DNA of 39,738 bases. Source: an uncultured Desulfobacterales bacterium (GTDB lineage: Bacteria > Desulfobacterota > Desulfobacteria > Desulfobacterales > JAFDCJ01). This document shows, piece by piece, positions 33,301 to 39,659 of this stretch. The translations under genes and the position numbers were made by a program. The DNA lies in contig CALZJV010000026.1 of the NCBI GenBank assembly GCA_945787595.1, positions 1 through 39,738 of the forward strand, given 5' to 3'. The notes under the pieces were generated by a model. It did no database searches. It was not told where the DNA came from and saw nothing but the letters and a program-made list of their open reading frames with translations. How positions within the stretch are numbered: the first letter of the stretch is position 1; each line of letters starts with the position of its first letter.

Positions 33301-34535
33301 TGTCCCTGCAGATGAGCGGCATCACAAGAGAAGAAATCGAGGCGTTTTGGGATAGGAAAGCGAAGACAATCGATAGGCAGGAGCCCTCGATCAAGCGCCC
33401 CGCTGTTTTTGAACGTAGCCACATCCTTGAAATCGCAATCGGAAGTCCTTCCAAAGCATTTGGTGAGCGCTATAAACCCTTCGATCGCGACAGGTTTATC
33501 GCCCGGCTGCCGGGCCCCCCTTTTATGTTCATCGACAGGATAACACGGGTTGAACCCGAACCCTGGGTAGTCAAACCAAATGGCTGGATCGAAGCCGAAT
33601 ATGACGTCCCCCCGGAAGCCTGGTATTTCAGAGCCGAACGCGCACCGACGGCGCCCATCAGCATTATCCTGGAAATTGCCCTCCAGCCCTGCGGTTGGCT
33701 GGCGGCATATATGGGATCGGCCCTAAAGAGCGACAAGGACCTGCGCTTCAGAAATCTCGGCGGCCGGGCGACCCTTTATGGCGAACTTACGCCGGATGTA
33801 AAGACCGTGTCCGTCAAAACACGGCTAACCAAAGCTGCCGAGGCCGGTGACATGATCATCGAGCATTTTGATTTCGAAGTATGGCATCGAGATCAAAAAA
33901 TATATGCCGGCAAAACCGACTTCGGGTTTTTTACCGTTGAAACCCTGGCTGTCCAGGAAGGCATCCGTGATGCGGACCAAAAGGCCTATACACCCATCGG
34001 GGCAGAGATGCAGCGCAGCCAAACTTACGAGTTCAGTGACCGATCCCCGATATCGCCGCAGGATCCGGAATGGGAGCCGTGCCGCGGGTTGGCCCTGCCG
34101 GCCAGGGCTATTCGAATGATCGATCGGATCGAAGCCTATATACCCGACGGCGGCCCGATGGGTTTGGGATTTATACGGGGCACCAAGACCGTCGACCCAC
34201 GGGAATGGTTCTTTGATGCCCATTTTTATCAGGATCCGGTGTTGCCGGGTTCACTGGGAATTGAATCTTTCATTCAGGTACTCAAGTATATAGCCCGGCA
34301 ACGCTGGCCGCACCTGACTGACAGCCACAGGTTCAGCCTGCAGAGGGAAAAACCCCACAACTGGACCTATCGCGGCCAGATTTTACCTAAAAGCCGGTTG
34401 GTCACGGTTGAAGCTGTGGTTACCGAGGTTGCAGAGCAACCCTTTCCAACATTAACCGCCACAGGCTATCTGAAAGTGGATGGGCTATACATTTACGAGA
34501 TGGAAAACTTTGGTATTACCCTAGTGACTATTTAG
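27342..34535 (+). CDS. pfaC: PfaC-like PUFA synthase subunit (KS-CLF-AT-DH-DH)
   Basis: About 2397 residues, numbered from ATG 27342; an in-frame TTG at 27324 is the alternative, and neither has a strong ribosome site. Domains: an active ketosynthase 1-445 with Cys198, His332 and His372; a second, inactive ketosynthase or chain-length factor about 518-970 where the active cysteine is Glu718 (SCEEASG); an acyltransferase about 1110-1440 (FVFPGSGSHY, GYSLGE with Ser1210); a coiled-coil linker about 1500-1560; then four hot-dog folds (about 1640-2397) forming two FabA-like dehydratases with His1890 (CHFVDDMVMPG) and His2294 (AHFYQDPVLPG). The order matches myxobacterial Pfa3, but the terminal acyltransferase (AGPAT) of Pfa3 is absent. 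Linkers carry in-frame repeats. It is followed by oleA. Confidence 0.93.
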   Translation: MSQKEPIAVVGMAGLFPGAANIEIFWQNILEGMDTCGEVHPDRWRIATDTMYHPEPQADKAYSKRCCLITDFKFDPAGIAIDPSLLAALDPLYHIVLQVGKEAIKDIRASSINRRRTGVILAAIALPTDATSEITTQILGSAFEEKLFDEWTQDKFKTDLTYFSRAHYLSGRVTSLPGAILAKAFGLGGGTYTLDAACASSLYAVKLACDELHAHRTDAMLAGGVSRPNCLFTQVGFSQLKALSPSGRCAPFDEGADGLVVGEGAGIMVLKRLADALRDRDPIFGLIHGVGLSNDMGGNLLAPESDGQIRAMAGAYESCGWSPHDIDLIECHGAGTPLGDLTELHSLKKLWGESGWVKNQCAIGSVKGMIGHLLTAAAAAGMIKTLLALHHKILPSSLNFNTPPRHSPLFNSPFRVQTQSETWQRRKEDRPRRAAVSAFGFGGINAHLLLEEWDSNSENDKRPPARRGHKSLRPGGKSDGKPAGILNLQGRKLKVESTKEKSTLTHSLTLNSKFKIQNSEIAIIGMATVFGSLTSLREFQELIFNGKTNIKPRPGHRWKGCDRAANRVLHSRSLIGGFCGDVSIAAGEFHIPPKEIPDILPQQLLMLKVAAAAMRDAGFALREKRPDMGALIGIDFDFEAANFSLRWYLSNLIDRWAEKFGWNRQNGENYTWLESLQDACNPPLTANRTLGALGGIVASRIAREFRLGGPSFVVSCEEASGLKALDIGARALQQNEADAFIVGAVDLSGDVRNIILTHRARAFSQVQSIRPFDRSADGTLPGEGAAALVIKRLDRAIADGDRVYAVIKGIGSASGGGVDTNLPSKEAYVRSLKRCCREADIAPSAIGLMEAHGSGHPAEDDLETLALHEFMGNQDAPCAIGSIKANIGHTGAAAALASVVKAGLSLYHEIIPPLTNFTTPQNLLWHQNKFHFPAYPQFWLRDRKDGVRNAMVGSMTADGNCMHVMLAGFDYESETKVTNDVIQKIRQERKKPQGFQRLGLFAVEGKSRKSLLCGLDALKQHVERHLAGHSKDDRNVRGAPVEAAARAWYLKNGVNPKCPYALSIVADDLSQLKDRIAEARQSVVSASPQTLSRRSSINYTPNPLGQTGELAFVFPGSGSHYLNMGRDIGVHWPEILHSMDARTLQLKAQLLPQFFVPWRVSWEPGWQKSAYEKIISDPLTMIFGQVVHGSVVAELMAHFSIVPSAVIGYSLGESAGYFAMGVWPERGEMLQRMRKTDLFSTELAGPCNAARKVWTITPDEDVDWCVAVVNRAADLVRRIAGRYATTRLLIINTPDECVIGGRRQDVRAAIKELKCEAIYLDGVVTVHCDALRPVMDDYRDLHVFPTYQPEDIRFYSCALGRTINLTAKNAADSILNQALHGFDFTATVHQAYRDGVRVFLEMGPYSSCTRMIDSILQDKPHLALSACIRGEDDYTTIVKVLAALIAERVPVDLEKLYGHRSYPPAMIEPADEYSQNQITVVVGGRTLSPALPYAEDRRQRTEDRGQRTDVIDTRFPDMIESADKIAKTTAEAHQKFLEFSNELTQGYGKTFALQTKLLELAMQQAEESIPPSLRDVGPNDPYGPEAALRLPNSEFSTLPSSPSIAYSRRDCLEFATGSVARVLGPEFAVVDAYPARVRLPDEPLMLVDRILSVEGNKGSLGPGRIVTEHDVLPGAWYLDGGHAPVCISVEAGQADLFLCAYLGIDLAVKGERTYRLLDAAVEFHREMPLPGETIRYEIEIEKFIRQGDTYLFLFCFNGFIDDTPLITMTDGCAGFFTEEEVKNSGGIISTDDDTEPVAGKKTSDWKPLVTMKKESYDDSALAALRTGNAAGCFGNLFAGITLPVSLRLPAGRMKLIDRIINLDPTGGRYGLGHIQAQADIHAEDWFLTCHFVDDMVMPGTLMYECCAHTLRVLMQRMGWVTDNPAVFYQPLIGVQSILKCRGPVTPETRHVVYEVEIKEIGYRPQPYVIADAHMYADGDRIVRFKDMSLQMSGITREEIEAFWDRKAKTIDRQEPSIKRPAVFERSHILEIAIGSPSKAFGERYKPFDRDRFIARLPGPPFMFIDRITRVEPEPWVVKPNGWIEAEYDVPPEAWYFRAERAPTAPISIILEIALQPCGWLAAYMGSALKSDKDLRFRNLGGRATLYGELTPDVKTVSVKTRLTKAAEAGDMIIEHFDFEVWHRDQKIYAGKTDFGFFTVETLAVQEGIRDADQKAYTPIGAEMQRSQTYEFSDRSPISPQDPEWEPCRGLALPARAIRMIDRIEAYIPDGGPMGLGFIRGTKTVDPREWFFDAHFYQDPVLPGSLGIESFIQVLKYIARQRWPHLTDSHRFSLQREKPHNWTYRGQILPKSRLVTVEAVVTEVAEQPFPTLTATGYLKVDGLYIYEMENFGITLVTI
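28718..28776 (-). repeat. 59-bp dispersed element, copy 1, in KS-CLF linker of pfaC
   Basis: The reverse complement of this GC-rich segment matches 32049-32107 at about 80% of positions over 59 bp. It is translated in frame as part of a basic, Pro/Gly-rich linker (about residues 459-478). It contains an internal hairpin around GGCCTCCGG/CCGGAGG. Confidence 0.75.
28871..28898 (+). repeat. Heptanucleotide tandem repeat in pfaC KS-CLF linker
   Basis: Four 7-bp units (AAATTCA, AAATTTA, AAATTCA, AAATTCC) are translated in frame as a Lys/Phe/Asn/Gln-rich stretch directly before the chain-length-factor domain. Related but looser 7-bp units (AAATTGA, AAGTGGA, AAGTACA) occur around 28815-28836. Confidence 0.65.
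31823..31871 (+). repeat. Heptanucleotide tandem repeat in pfaC AT-DH linker
   Basis: Seven 7-bp units of consensus AGAGGAC (AGAAGAT, AGAAGAC, AGAGAAC, AGAGGAC, AGAGGGC, AGAGGAC, AGATGTC) lie in frame and encode a charged EDRRQRTEDRGQRTD linker at about residues 1494-1510. The same AGAGGAC unit recurs after oleA. Confidence 0.85.
32049..32107 (+). repeat. 59-bp dispersed element, copy 2, in AT-DH linker of pfaC
   Basis: This matches the reverse complement of 28718-28776 at about 80% of positions. It is translated in frame (PPSLRDVGPNDPYGPEAALR) at about residues 1569-1589, just before the dehydratase domains. Confidence 0.75.
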
Positions 34536-34607
34536 CGAACAACCCGCAGCGTTTTGCGCTTTGATGATTTAAATTTACAGCGATTAGAAAACCACGGACT
34601 GTATGAT

Positions 34608-35648
34608 ATGCTTTATTCGAGAGTCTACATCGATGCCATCGGCTATGAGCTGCCGCCGAATGTCGTCACTTCAGAGGATCTGGAACAACGCCTGGAACCA
34701 CTTTACAAAGCACTCCATTTCCAGAAGGGACAACTGGAGGCGATCACCGGTATCCGGGAACGCCGTTTCTGGGATCCGGGATTCAAAATGCATGAAGGCG
34801 CCATAAGGGCCGGCCAAAAAGCACTGGACGCTTCCGGTATTTCAGCCGCTGAGGTCGGCCTGCTTATTTATGGTGGTGTCTGCCGGGATAATTTAGAACC
34901 TGCCACTGCCTGCGCCGTTTCCGACGGCCTGGGATTGGGTCCTGAAACTCAGCTATATGATGTTTCCAATGCTTGTCTGGGTATTTTAAATGGAATGGTC
35001 CAGGTTGCCAATGCCATCGAACTCGGACAAATCCGGGCCGGGCTTGTCGTTTCCTGCGAATCCGCCCGCCAGATTATGGATACAGCCATTGAACGGCTCC
35101 TGAAAACCGCAAATATGGATGTTTTTAAAAAAACCATTGCAACGCTGACCGGTGGTTCCGGGGCCATAGCGGTTCTCCTGACGGACGGATCTCTTTCCAC
35201 CTCCGGTCACCGCATCCTGGGAGCGGTTGCCAGAAACGCCGCATCATTTCATAAGCTTTGCGTATGGGGACCGGATACAGGGATTCCCGCAAGCGGGTTA
35301 CATATCATGGAGACCGATTCAGTCGGTGTTCTGAAAAACGGCGTAACCCTGGGAATTGAAACCTTCGCGGCCTTTCGCGAGGAACTGTCCTGGACCGCTG
35401 ACCAGCCGGATAAGATTATTTGTCACCAGGTGGGAGCCGCCCATCAGCAGACGATTCTCAACGCCATCGGAATGCCCTGCTCCAGGGATTTTACGTCATT
35501 CCAGTATCTGGGCAACATCGGAACGGTTTCCTTACCGATCACTGCCGCAATTGCGGATGAAAGAGAATTTCTACAGCTCGGTGATTTGGTCGGATTCCTG
35601 GGAATCGGCAGTGGCCTCAATTGTTTGATGCTGGGAATGCGGTGGTAG
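34608..35648 (+). CDS. oleA: OleA: head-to-head acyl condensing enzyme (thiolase superfamily)
   Basis: About 346 residues. OleA joins two fatty acyl thioesters by a non-decarboxylative Claisen condensation to a beta-keto acid, the first step of long-chain olefin synthesis. Catalytic residues visible: Cys123 (SNACLGILNG), Glu97 as the base in SRDYLEPSTA-like CRDNLEPATA, His273 (CHQVGAAH) and Asn303 (LGNIGTVSLP). The Glu in the second position is the mark of OleA as opposed to FabH. The frame is open from a TTG at 34554. The ATG at 34608 is preferred because known OleA proteins begin near MLYSRVYIDAIG. It lies 72 bp after pfaC on the same strand, so the polyene product could be handed to it. 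Confidence 0.9.
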   Translation: MLYSRVYIDAIGYELPPNVVTSEDLEQRLEPLYKALHFQKGQLEAITGIRERRFWDPGFKMHEGAIRAGQKALDASGISAAEVGLLIYGGVCRDNLEPATACAVSDGLGLGPETQLYDVSNACLGILNGMVQVANAIELGQIRAGLVVSCESARQIMDTAIERLLKTANMDVFKKTIATLTGGSGAIAVLLTDGSLSTSGHRILGAVARNAASFHKLCVWGPDTGIPASGLHIMETDSVGVLKNGVTLGIETFAAFREELSWTADQPDKIICHQVGAAHQQTILNAIGMPCSRDFTSFQYLGNIGTVSLPITAAIADEREFLQLGDLVGFLGIGSGLNCLMLGMRW

Positions 35649-35655
35649 AAAAGGC

Positions 35656-35676
35656 AGAGTTCAGATGACAGAGGAC
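35656..35676 (+). repeat. Short heptamer repeat after oleA
   Basis: Three 7-bp units (AGAGTTC, AGATGAC, AGAGGAC) lie just after the oleA stop, with the same consensus as the pfaC linker repeat at 31823-31871. Further down (about 35825-35855) is a looser nine-base repeat around TCTAAACGA. Confidence 0.6.
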
Positions 35677-35858
35677 GGAAAAAAGATGAACGTTCGATGC
35701 TCATCTTTCAAAACAACCCTGTATGGGATAAATGAAACCTGTGTATGTTTGCAAAACAACACAGCGCTAATGACTATAATTAGAAGCAATGAATCATCAA
35801 CGATTAAAACGAAATTAACCGTCTTAACCATCTAAACGATCTAAACTATTCAAAACCG

Positions 35859-36767
35859 TTGAAAAGAAAACCCATCAATATATCAGATTTCCAGCATCTG
35901 TATCCGTTCACCTCCCATTACCTGAATTTTAACGGTCTTCAATATCATTATATCGACGAAGGTCAAGGTGACCCGGTTGTCATGGTTCATGGTAATCCGA
36001 CCTGGTCTTTCTACTTTCGAGAACTGATCAAGGGATTGCGCGACGGCTATCGCTGCATAGTGCCCGATCACATCGGATGCGGACTATCGGACAAGCCCGG
36101 ATCCGTCCGTTATGCTTACAGACTCCGAGATCGGGTCGACGACCTGGAAAACCTGCTGGATAACTTGAAAATCGACAAAAGAATTACCCTGGTTCTTCAC
36201 GACTGGGGCGGAATGATCGGTATGGCCTATGCAGTCAGGCATCCTGAAAAAATAAGCCGGATAGTCGTGATGAATACAGCCGCCTTTTTGCCGCCTCCAG
36301 CGAAGCGAATTCCCTGGCGTCTGAGCCTGATTCGCAGTTGCGGACCTCTGGCAACCCTGGCAGTTCTCGGCTTCAATCTATTTGCAGTGGGCGCCCTCCA
36401 CATGGCCTCTGATAAAGGACTTTCCGCCGAGGTCAAAAAAGGGCTGACAGCACCCTATAACTGCTGGAAGAATCGTATTGCTACCTTAAAGTTCGTTCAG
36501 GATATTCCGCTGGCAGAAACAGATCCAAGTTACCGGCTGGTAAGACAGGTCGACGAACAACTGCAGACGTTATCTACATTACCCATGTTGATTTGCTGGG
36601 GAGAACACGATTTTGTATTTGACAATGATTACCTGTCTGAATGGCATCGCCGCTTTCCGAAGGCCGAGGTTCATCGATTCCCGGATGCAGGCCACTATGT
36701 GTTTGAAGATGTACCTGAAAAAATTATTTCGCTGACAAAAACTTTTTTGAAACAGAATCCGCTCTGA
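35859..36767 (+). CDS. oleB: OleB: beta-lactone decarboxylase of the haloalkane-dehalogenase fold
   Basis: This 302-residue alpha/beta hydrolase resembles haloalkane dehalogenases. In the olefin pathway OleB removes CO2 from the cis-beta-lactone made by OleC, giving the alkene. The nucleophile is Asp115 in LHDWGGM, the acid is probably Asp251 (WGEHDFVF), and the base is His279 (DAGHYVFED). The oxyanion region is HGNPTWSF. Haloalkane dehalogenases share these motifs, so context (oleA before, oleC-oleD after) decides the name. The start is a TTG at 35859 without a clear ribosome site; no ATG lies closer to the domain start. It follows a 210-bp spacer with tandem repeats. Confidence 0.85.
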   Translation: MKRKPINISDFQHLYPFTSHYLNFNGLQYHYIDEGQGDPVVMVHGNPTWSFYFRELIKGLRDGYRCIVPDHIGCGLSDKPGSVRYAYRLRDRVDDLENLLDNLKIDKRITLVLHDWGGMIGMAYAVRHPEKISRIVVMNTAAFLPPPAKRIPWRLSLIRSCGPLATLAVLGFNLFAVGALHMASDKGLSAEVKKGLTAPYNCWKNRIATLKFVQDIPLAETDPSYRLVRQVDEQLQTLSTLPMLICWGEHDFVFDNDYLSEWHRRFPKAEVHRFPDAGHYVFEDVPEKIISLTKTFLKQNPL

Positions 36768-36995
36768 ATTCGGACCATATCATCCATAGCTAAAATATGG
36801 TATTAACTTTCAAAATTAAAAGCGATTGCATAAAAATGGGACAATCAGAATCCAGTAACCGGTAGATAGTATCGAGTATCGAGCATCCAGTATCGAGTAT
36901 CCAGCATCCAGTATCGAGTATCCAGCATCGAGTATCGATTATCCAGCATCGAGCATCAAGCAGCCAGTAATGACGAGATTTGGGATAATAATAGT
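36768..36995. other. oleB-oleCD spacer with heptamer array
   Basis: This 228-bp spacer is dominated by the heptamer array at 36871-36968. I see no promoter or gene. The apparent minus-strand reading frame across it (repeating Cys-Trp-Ile-Leu-Asp-Thr) is an artefact of the array. Confidence 0.6.
36871..36968 (+). repeat. Fourteen-unit heptanucleotide array between oleB and oleC-oleD
   Basis: Fourteen consecutive 7-bp units of consensus ATC(C/G)AG(C/T) run without a break for 98 bp (from ATCGAGT at 36871 to AGCCAGT at 36968). Units differ by one or two bases. It ends 27 bp before the start codon of the next gene. Confidence 0.92.
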
Positions 36996-39659
36996 TTGAG
37001 CAAACTGTCCCCAAATAACAACACCTACGTTAATATCGCCACTTATCTGAAACGGGCGGCTAAAACCCAACCGTATAAGCGGGCAGTGGTCTCTCCGGCG
37101 GATCGGGATAAAAAGGGCCGTATTTCCTATTCACATCTGACATTTTTGCAGCTCGATCAGGAATCGGATGGTGTGGCTCGCGGTCTGACGTCAGCCGGTG
37201 TCACCCGTGGCACCCGAACCGTTCTGATGGTTAAACCGAGCCTGGACTTTTTTGTCATTATATTTGCCCTTTTCAAAACCGGGGCCGTGCCGGTGGTGGT
37301 GGATCCCGGAATGGGAATTCAGCGCATGGTGGATTGTTTTAAATCAAGTCGTCCCGAGGCATTCATCGGCATCCCCCTGGCTCACATCGTTCGAACTGTT
37401 TACCCTGGATTTTTTAAAACCGTTAAAACCTGGATCACGGTGGGTCGACGCTGGTTCTGGGGAGGCCTCACATTAGAGCAACTCCGACGATCGCCCGGCA
37501 TTTCTTATACCTGTGCCGAAACCGGCCGGGATGATATGGCGGCCGTCCTTTTTACAACCGGCAGCACCGGACCGGCAAAAGGGGCCGTTTACTCCCATGG
37601 CAATTTCGATGCTCAGCTCAGACAAATTCAAACCCATCTGAATATGTCATCAGACGAAATTGATTTATCCACCTTTCCCCTTTTCGCCCTCTTTTATCCA
37701 GCCCTCGGAGTCACTTCGGTCATCCCCGACATGGACCCCACCCGGCCGGCCCGCGTAAACCCCGAGCGGATCATCGAGGCAATTCAAAACCTGGGCGTAA
37801 CCAACATGTTCGCCTCACCGGCACTGTTAAACCGCGTCGGCCGCTACGGCAAACAAAATGGGGTAAAACTGCCATCGCTGAAGCGCGTTATTTCGGCTGG
37901 GGCGCCGGTATCAGCAGATAATATCGAGCGCTTCAGCGCCTTGTTGGACGATGATGCGGAAATTCACACACCCTATGGGGCTACTGAAGCGGTACCGATT
38001 ATTTCGATTAAAAGTAGGGAGATCCTGGCGGAAACCAGGACACTCACGGAAAAAGGATACGGCATCTGCATCGGACGACCGATTAACAATATTGACATTC
38101 GAATTATACGGATCGGGGACGATCCCATAGAAAGATGGACCGATGACCTGATGGTCCCCCAGGGTGAAATAGGCGAAATCACGGTGAAAGGGGCCCTGGT
38201 CAGCCGCCGGTATTTCGAAAACTCTGATGCCGATGCGCTTGCCAAGATAAAAGAAGGCCATGAAATCCGGCACCGTATGGGAGATTTGGGCAGGCTGGAT
38301 CAAAAGGGCCGCCTCTGGTTTTTCGGTCGCAAGAGCCATCGCGTCATTACCGCAAAGGAAACCCTTTTTACCATACCCTGTGAGGCCATTTTCAACAATC
38401 ATCCCTGCGTATTTCGCAGTGCGCTCGTGGGTGTCGGCCCCCGGCAGCAACAAAAACCGCTGATTATCATTGAGCTTGAGAAGACGGCAAGGCGCATCGA
38501 CATCCCAAGATTGACGCATGAGCTGCTCGAAATAGCGGCAACCAATGCCTTGACCAAAAACATCGAATCTGTTTTATTTCACAAAGCCTTTCCCGTGGAT
38601 ATTCGCCACAATTCGAAAATCTTTCCAACAGTGTCCGATAAAGCAGCATCCGGAACCAGGGTTTTAGTAACCGGCGGTGGTGGTTTTCTCGGCAGCGCGA
38701 TCAGCGCGCGCCTGGTTGAGCGAGGAGATGCGGTTTGCAGTCTGTCTCGTGGCAATTACCCAAAGCATGCGGCCATGGGCGTTGACCAGATCCGGGGCGA
38801 TATCGCGGATCGGCAAACCGTCGAAACTGCCTGTGCCGGAGTGGAACTGGTATTTCACGTCGCAGCCAAACCACCGCCCTGGGGAAAATACAGGGATTAT
38901 TATAAAACCAATGTTATCGGCACCCAAAACGTTATTGACGGGTGCATCCGCAACAACATTTCAAGGCTGGTATATACCAGCACACCCAGTGTTGTTTTTG
39001 ATGGCACCGATTTGCAGGGCGTGGACGAATCGGTCCCCTACCCCGCCAAGTTTAATGCCTTCTATCCGCAAACCAAAGCAATTGCCGAGCAGCTGGTAGT
39101 GAAGACAAGCGGCAAGCGTTTGCGCGTTGTGGTATTAAGGCCCCATCAAATATGGGGTCCGGGCGATCCCCACTTTGCACCGCGACTCATCGCCCGGGCA
39201 AAAAAATTGAAACGAATCGGCAATGGTAAAAATCTGGTCGATACGACCTATATCGATAACGCCGTGGACGCCCACCTACTGGCTGCCGATACTCTAGAAA
39301 AAAATCCTGAAATTTCCGGCAACGTCTATTTTATTAGCCAGTCAGAGCCGATACCGGTCTGGGACATGGTCGATGCCATCCTGGCAGCCGCCGGACTTCC
39401 ACCGGTAAAAGGCGCCATCTCGTATAAAACGGCCTGGACCATCGGCGCTGTCATGGAATTTTTCTACCGTACCTTTCAATTACCCGGTGAACCTCAAATG
39501 ACTCGATTTCTTGCCGAAGCGGTTGCCAAATCCCACTGGTTTGATATAAGTGCCGCAAAAAAAGATCTGGGATATAAACCGAAAGTGTCAATGCAAGAAG
39601 GACTGCGCAGACTTGAAGATTGGCTCAAAACGAGTCATGTAAAAGGAGTTAAAAAATGA
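36996..39659 (+). CDS. oleCD: OleC-OleD fusion: beta-lactone synthetase and beta-keto acid reductase
   Basis: This 887-residue protein joins two pathway enzymes. Residues 1-546 are OleC, an AMP-forming adenylating enzyme that closes the beta-hydroxy acid to a cis-beta-lactone: the ATP loop TTGSTGPAKGA (about 184-194), YGATEA (about 328-333), GDLGR, and the C-terminal Lys541 in DIRHNSKIF. Residues about 553-887 are OleD, an NADPH-dependent short-chain dehydrogenase of the 3-beta-HSD type that reduces the OleA product: Rossmann motif VTGGGGFLG (about 558-566), Tyr690 and Lys694 (YPQTK). OleD acts before OleC, so fusion may help channelling. The start is TTG 36996. Its stop overlaps the next start by ATGA. 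Confidence 0.9.
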   Translation: MSKLSPNNNTYVNIATYLKRAAKTQPYKRAVVSPADRDKKGRISYSHLTFLQLDQESDGVARGLTSAGVTRGTRTVLMVKPSLDFFVIIFALFKTGAVPVVVDPGMGIQRMVDCFKSSRPEAFIGIPLAHIVRTVYPGFFKTVKTWITVGRRWFWGGLTLEQLRRSPGISYTCAETGRDDMAAVLFTTGSTGPAKGAVYSHGNFDAQLRQIQTHLNMSSDEIDLSTFPLFALFYPALGVTSVIPDMDPTRPARVNPERIIEAIQNLGVTNMFASPALLNRVGRYGKQNGVKLPSLKRVISAGAPVSADNIERFSALLDDDAEIHTPYGATEAVPIISIKSREILAETRTLTEKGYGICIGRPINNIDIRIIRIGDDPIERWTDDLMVPQGEIGEITVKGALVSRRYFENSDADALAKIKEGHEIRHRMGDLGRLDQKGRLWFFGRKSHRVITAKETLFTIPCEAIFNNHPCVFRSALVGVGPRQQQKPLIIIELEKTARRIDIPRLTHELLEIAATNALTKNIESVLFHKAFPVDIRHNSKIFPTVSDKAASGTRVLVTGGGGFLGSAISARLVERGDAVCSLSRGNYPKHAAMGVDQIRGDIADRQTVETACAGVELVFHVAAKPPPWGKYRDYYKTNVIGTQNVIDGCIRNNISRLVYTSTPSVVFDGTDLQGVDESVPYPAKFNAFYPQTKAIAEQLVVKTSGKRLRVVVLRPHQIWGPGDPHFAPRLIARAKKLKRIGNGKNLVDTTYIDNAVDAHLLAADTLEKNPEISGNVYFISQSEPIPVWDMVDAILAAAGLPPVKGAISYKTAWTIGAVMEFFYRTFQLPGEPQMTRFLAEAVAKSHWFDISAAKKDLGYKPKVSMQEGLRRLEDWLKTSHVKGVKK

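Noticed and set aside
34554..35648. FabH-type beta-ketoacyl-ACP synthase III
   Set aside because: The glutamate in DNLEPATA and the adjacent oleB and oleCD genes identify OleA.
35859..36767. Haloalkane dehalogenase
   Set aside because: The catalytic motifs are shared with that family, but the position between oleA and oleC-oleD makes OleB the better call.
36871..36968. CRISPR array
   Set aside because: The repeats are contiguous 7-bp units without spacers, and no cas genes are nearby.
36790..37014. Minus-strand 74-codon frame with repeating Cys-Trp-Ile-Leu-Asp-Thr
   Set aside because: It is only the translation of the heptamer array; it has no ribosome site and overlaps the oleCD start.
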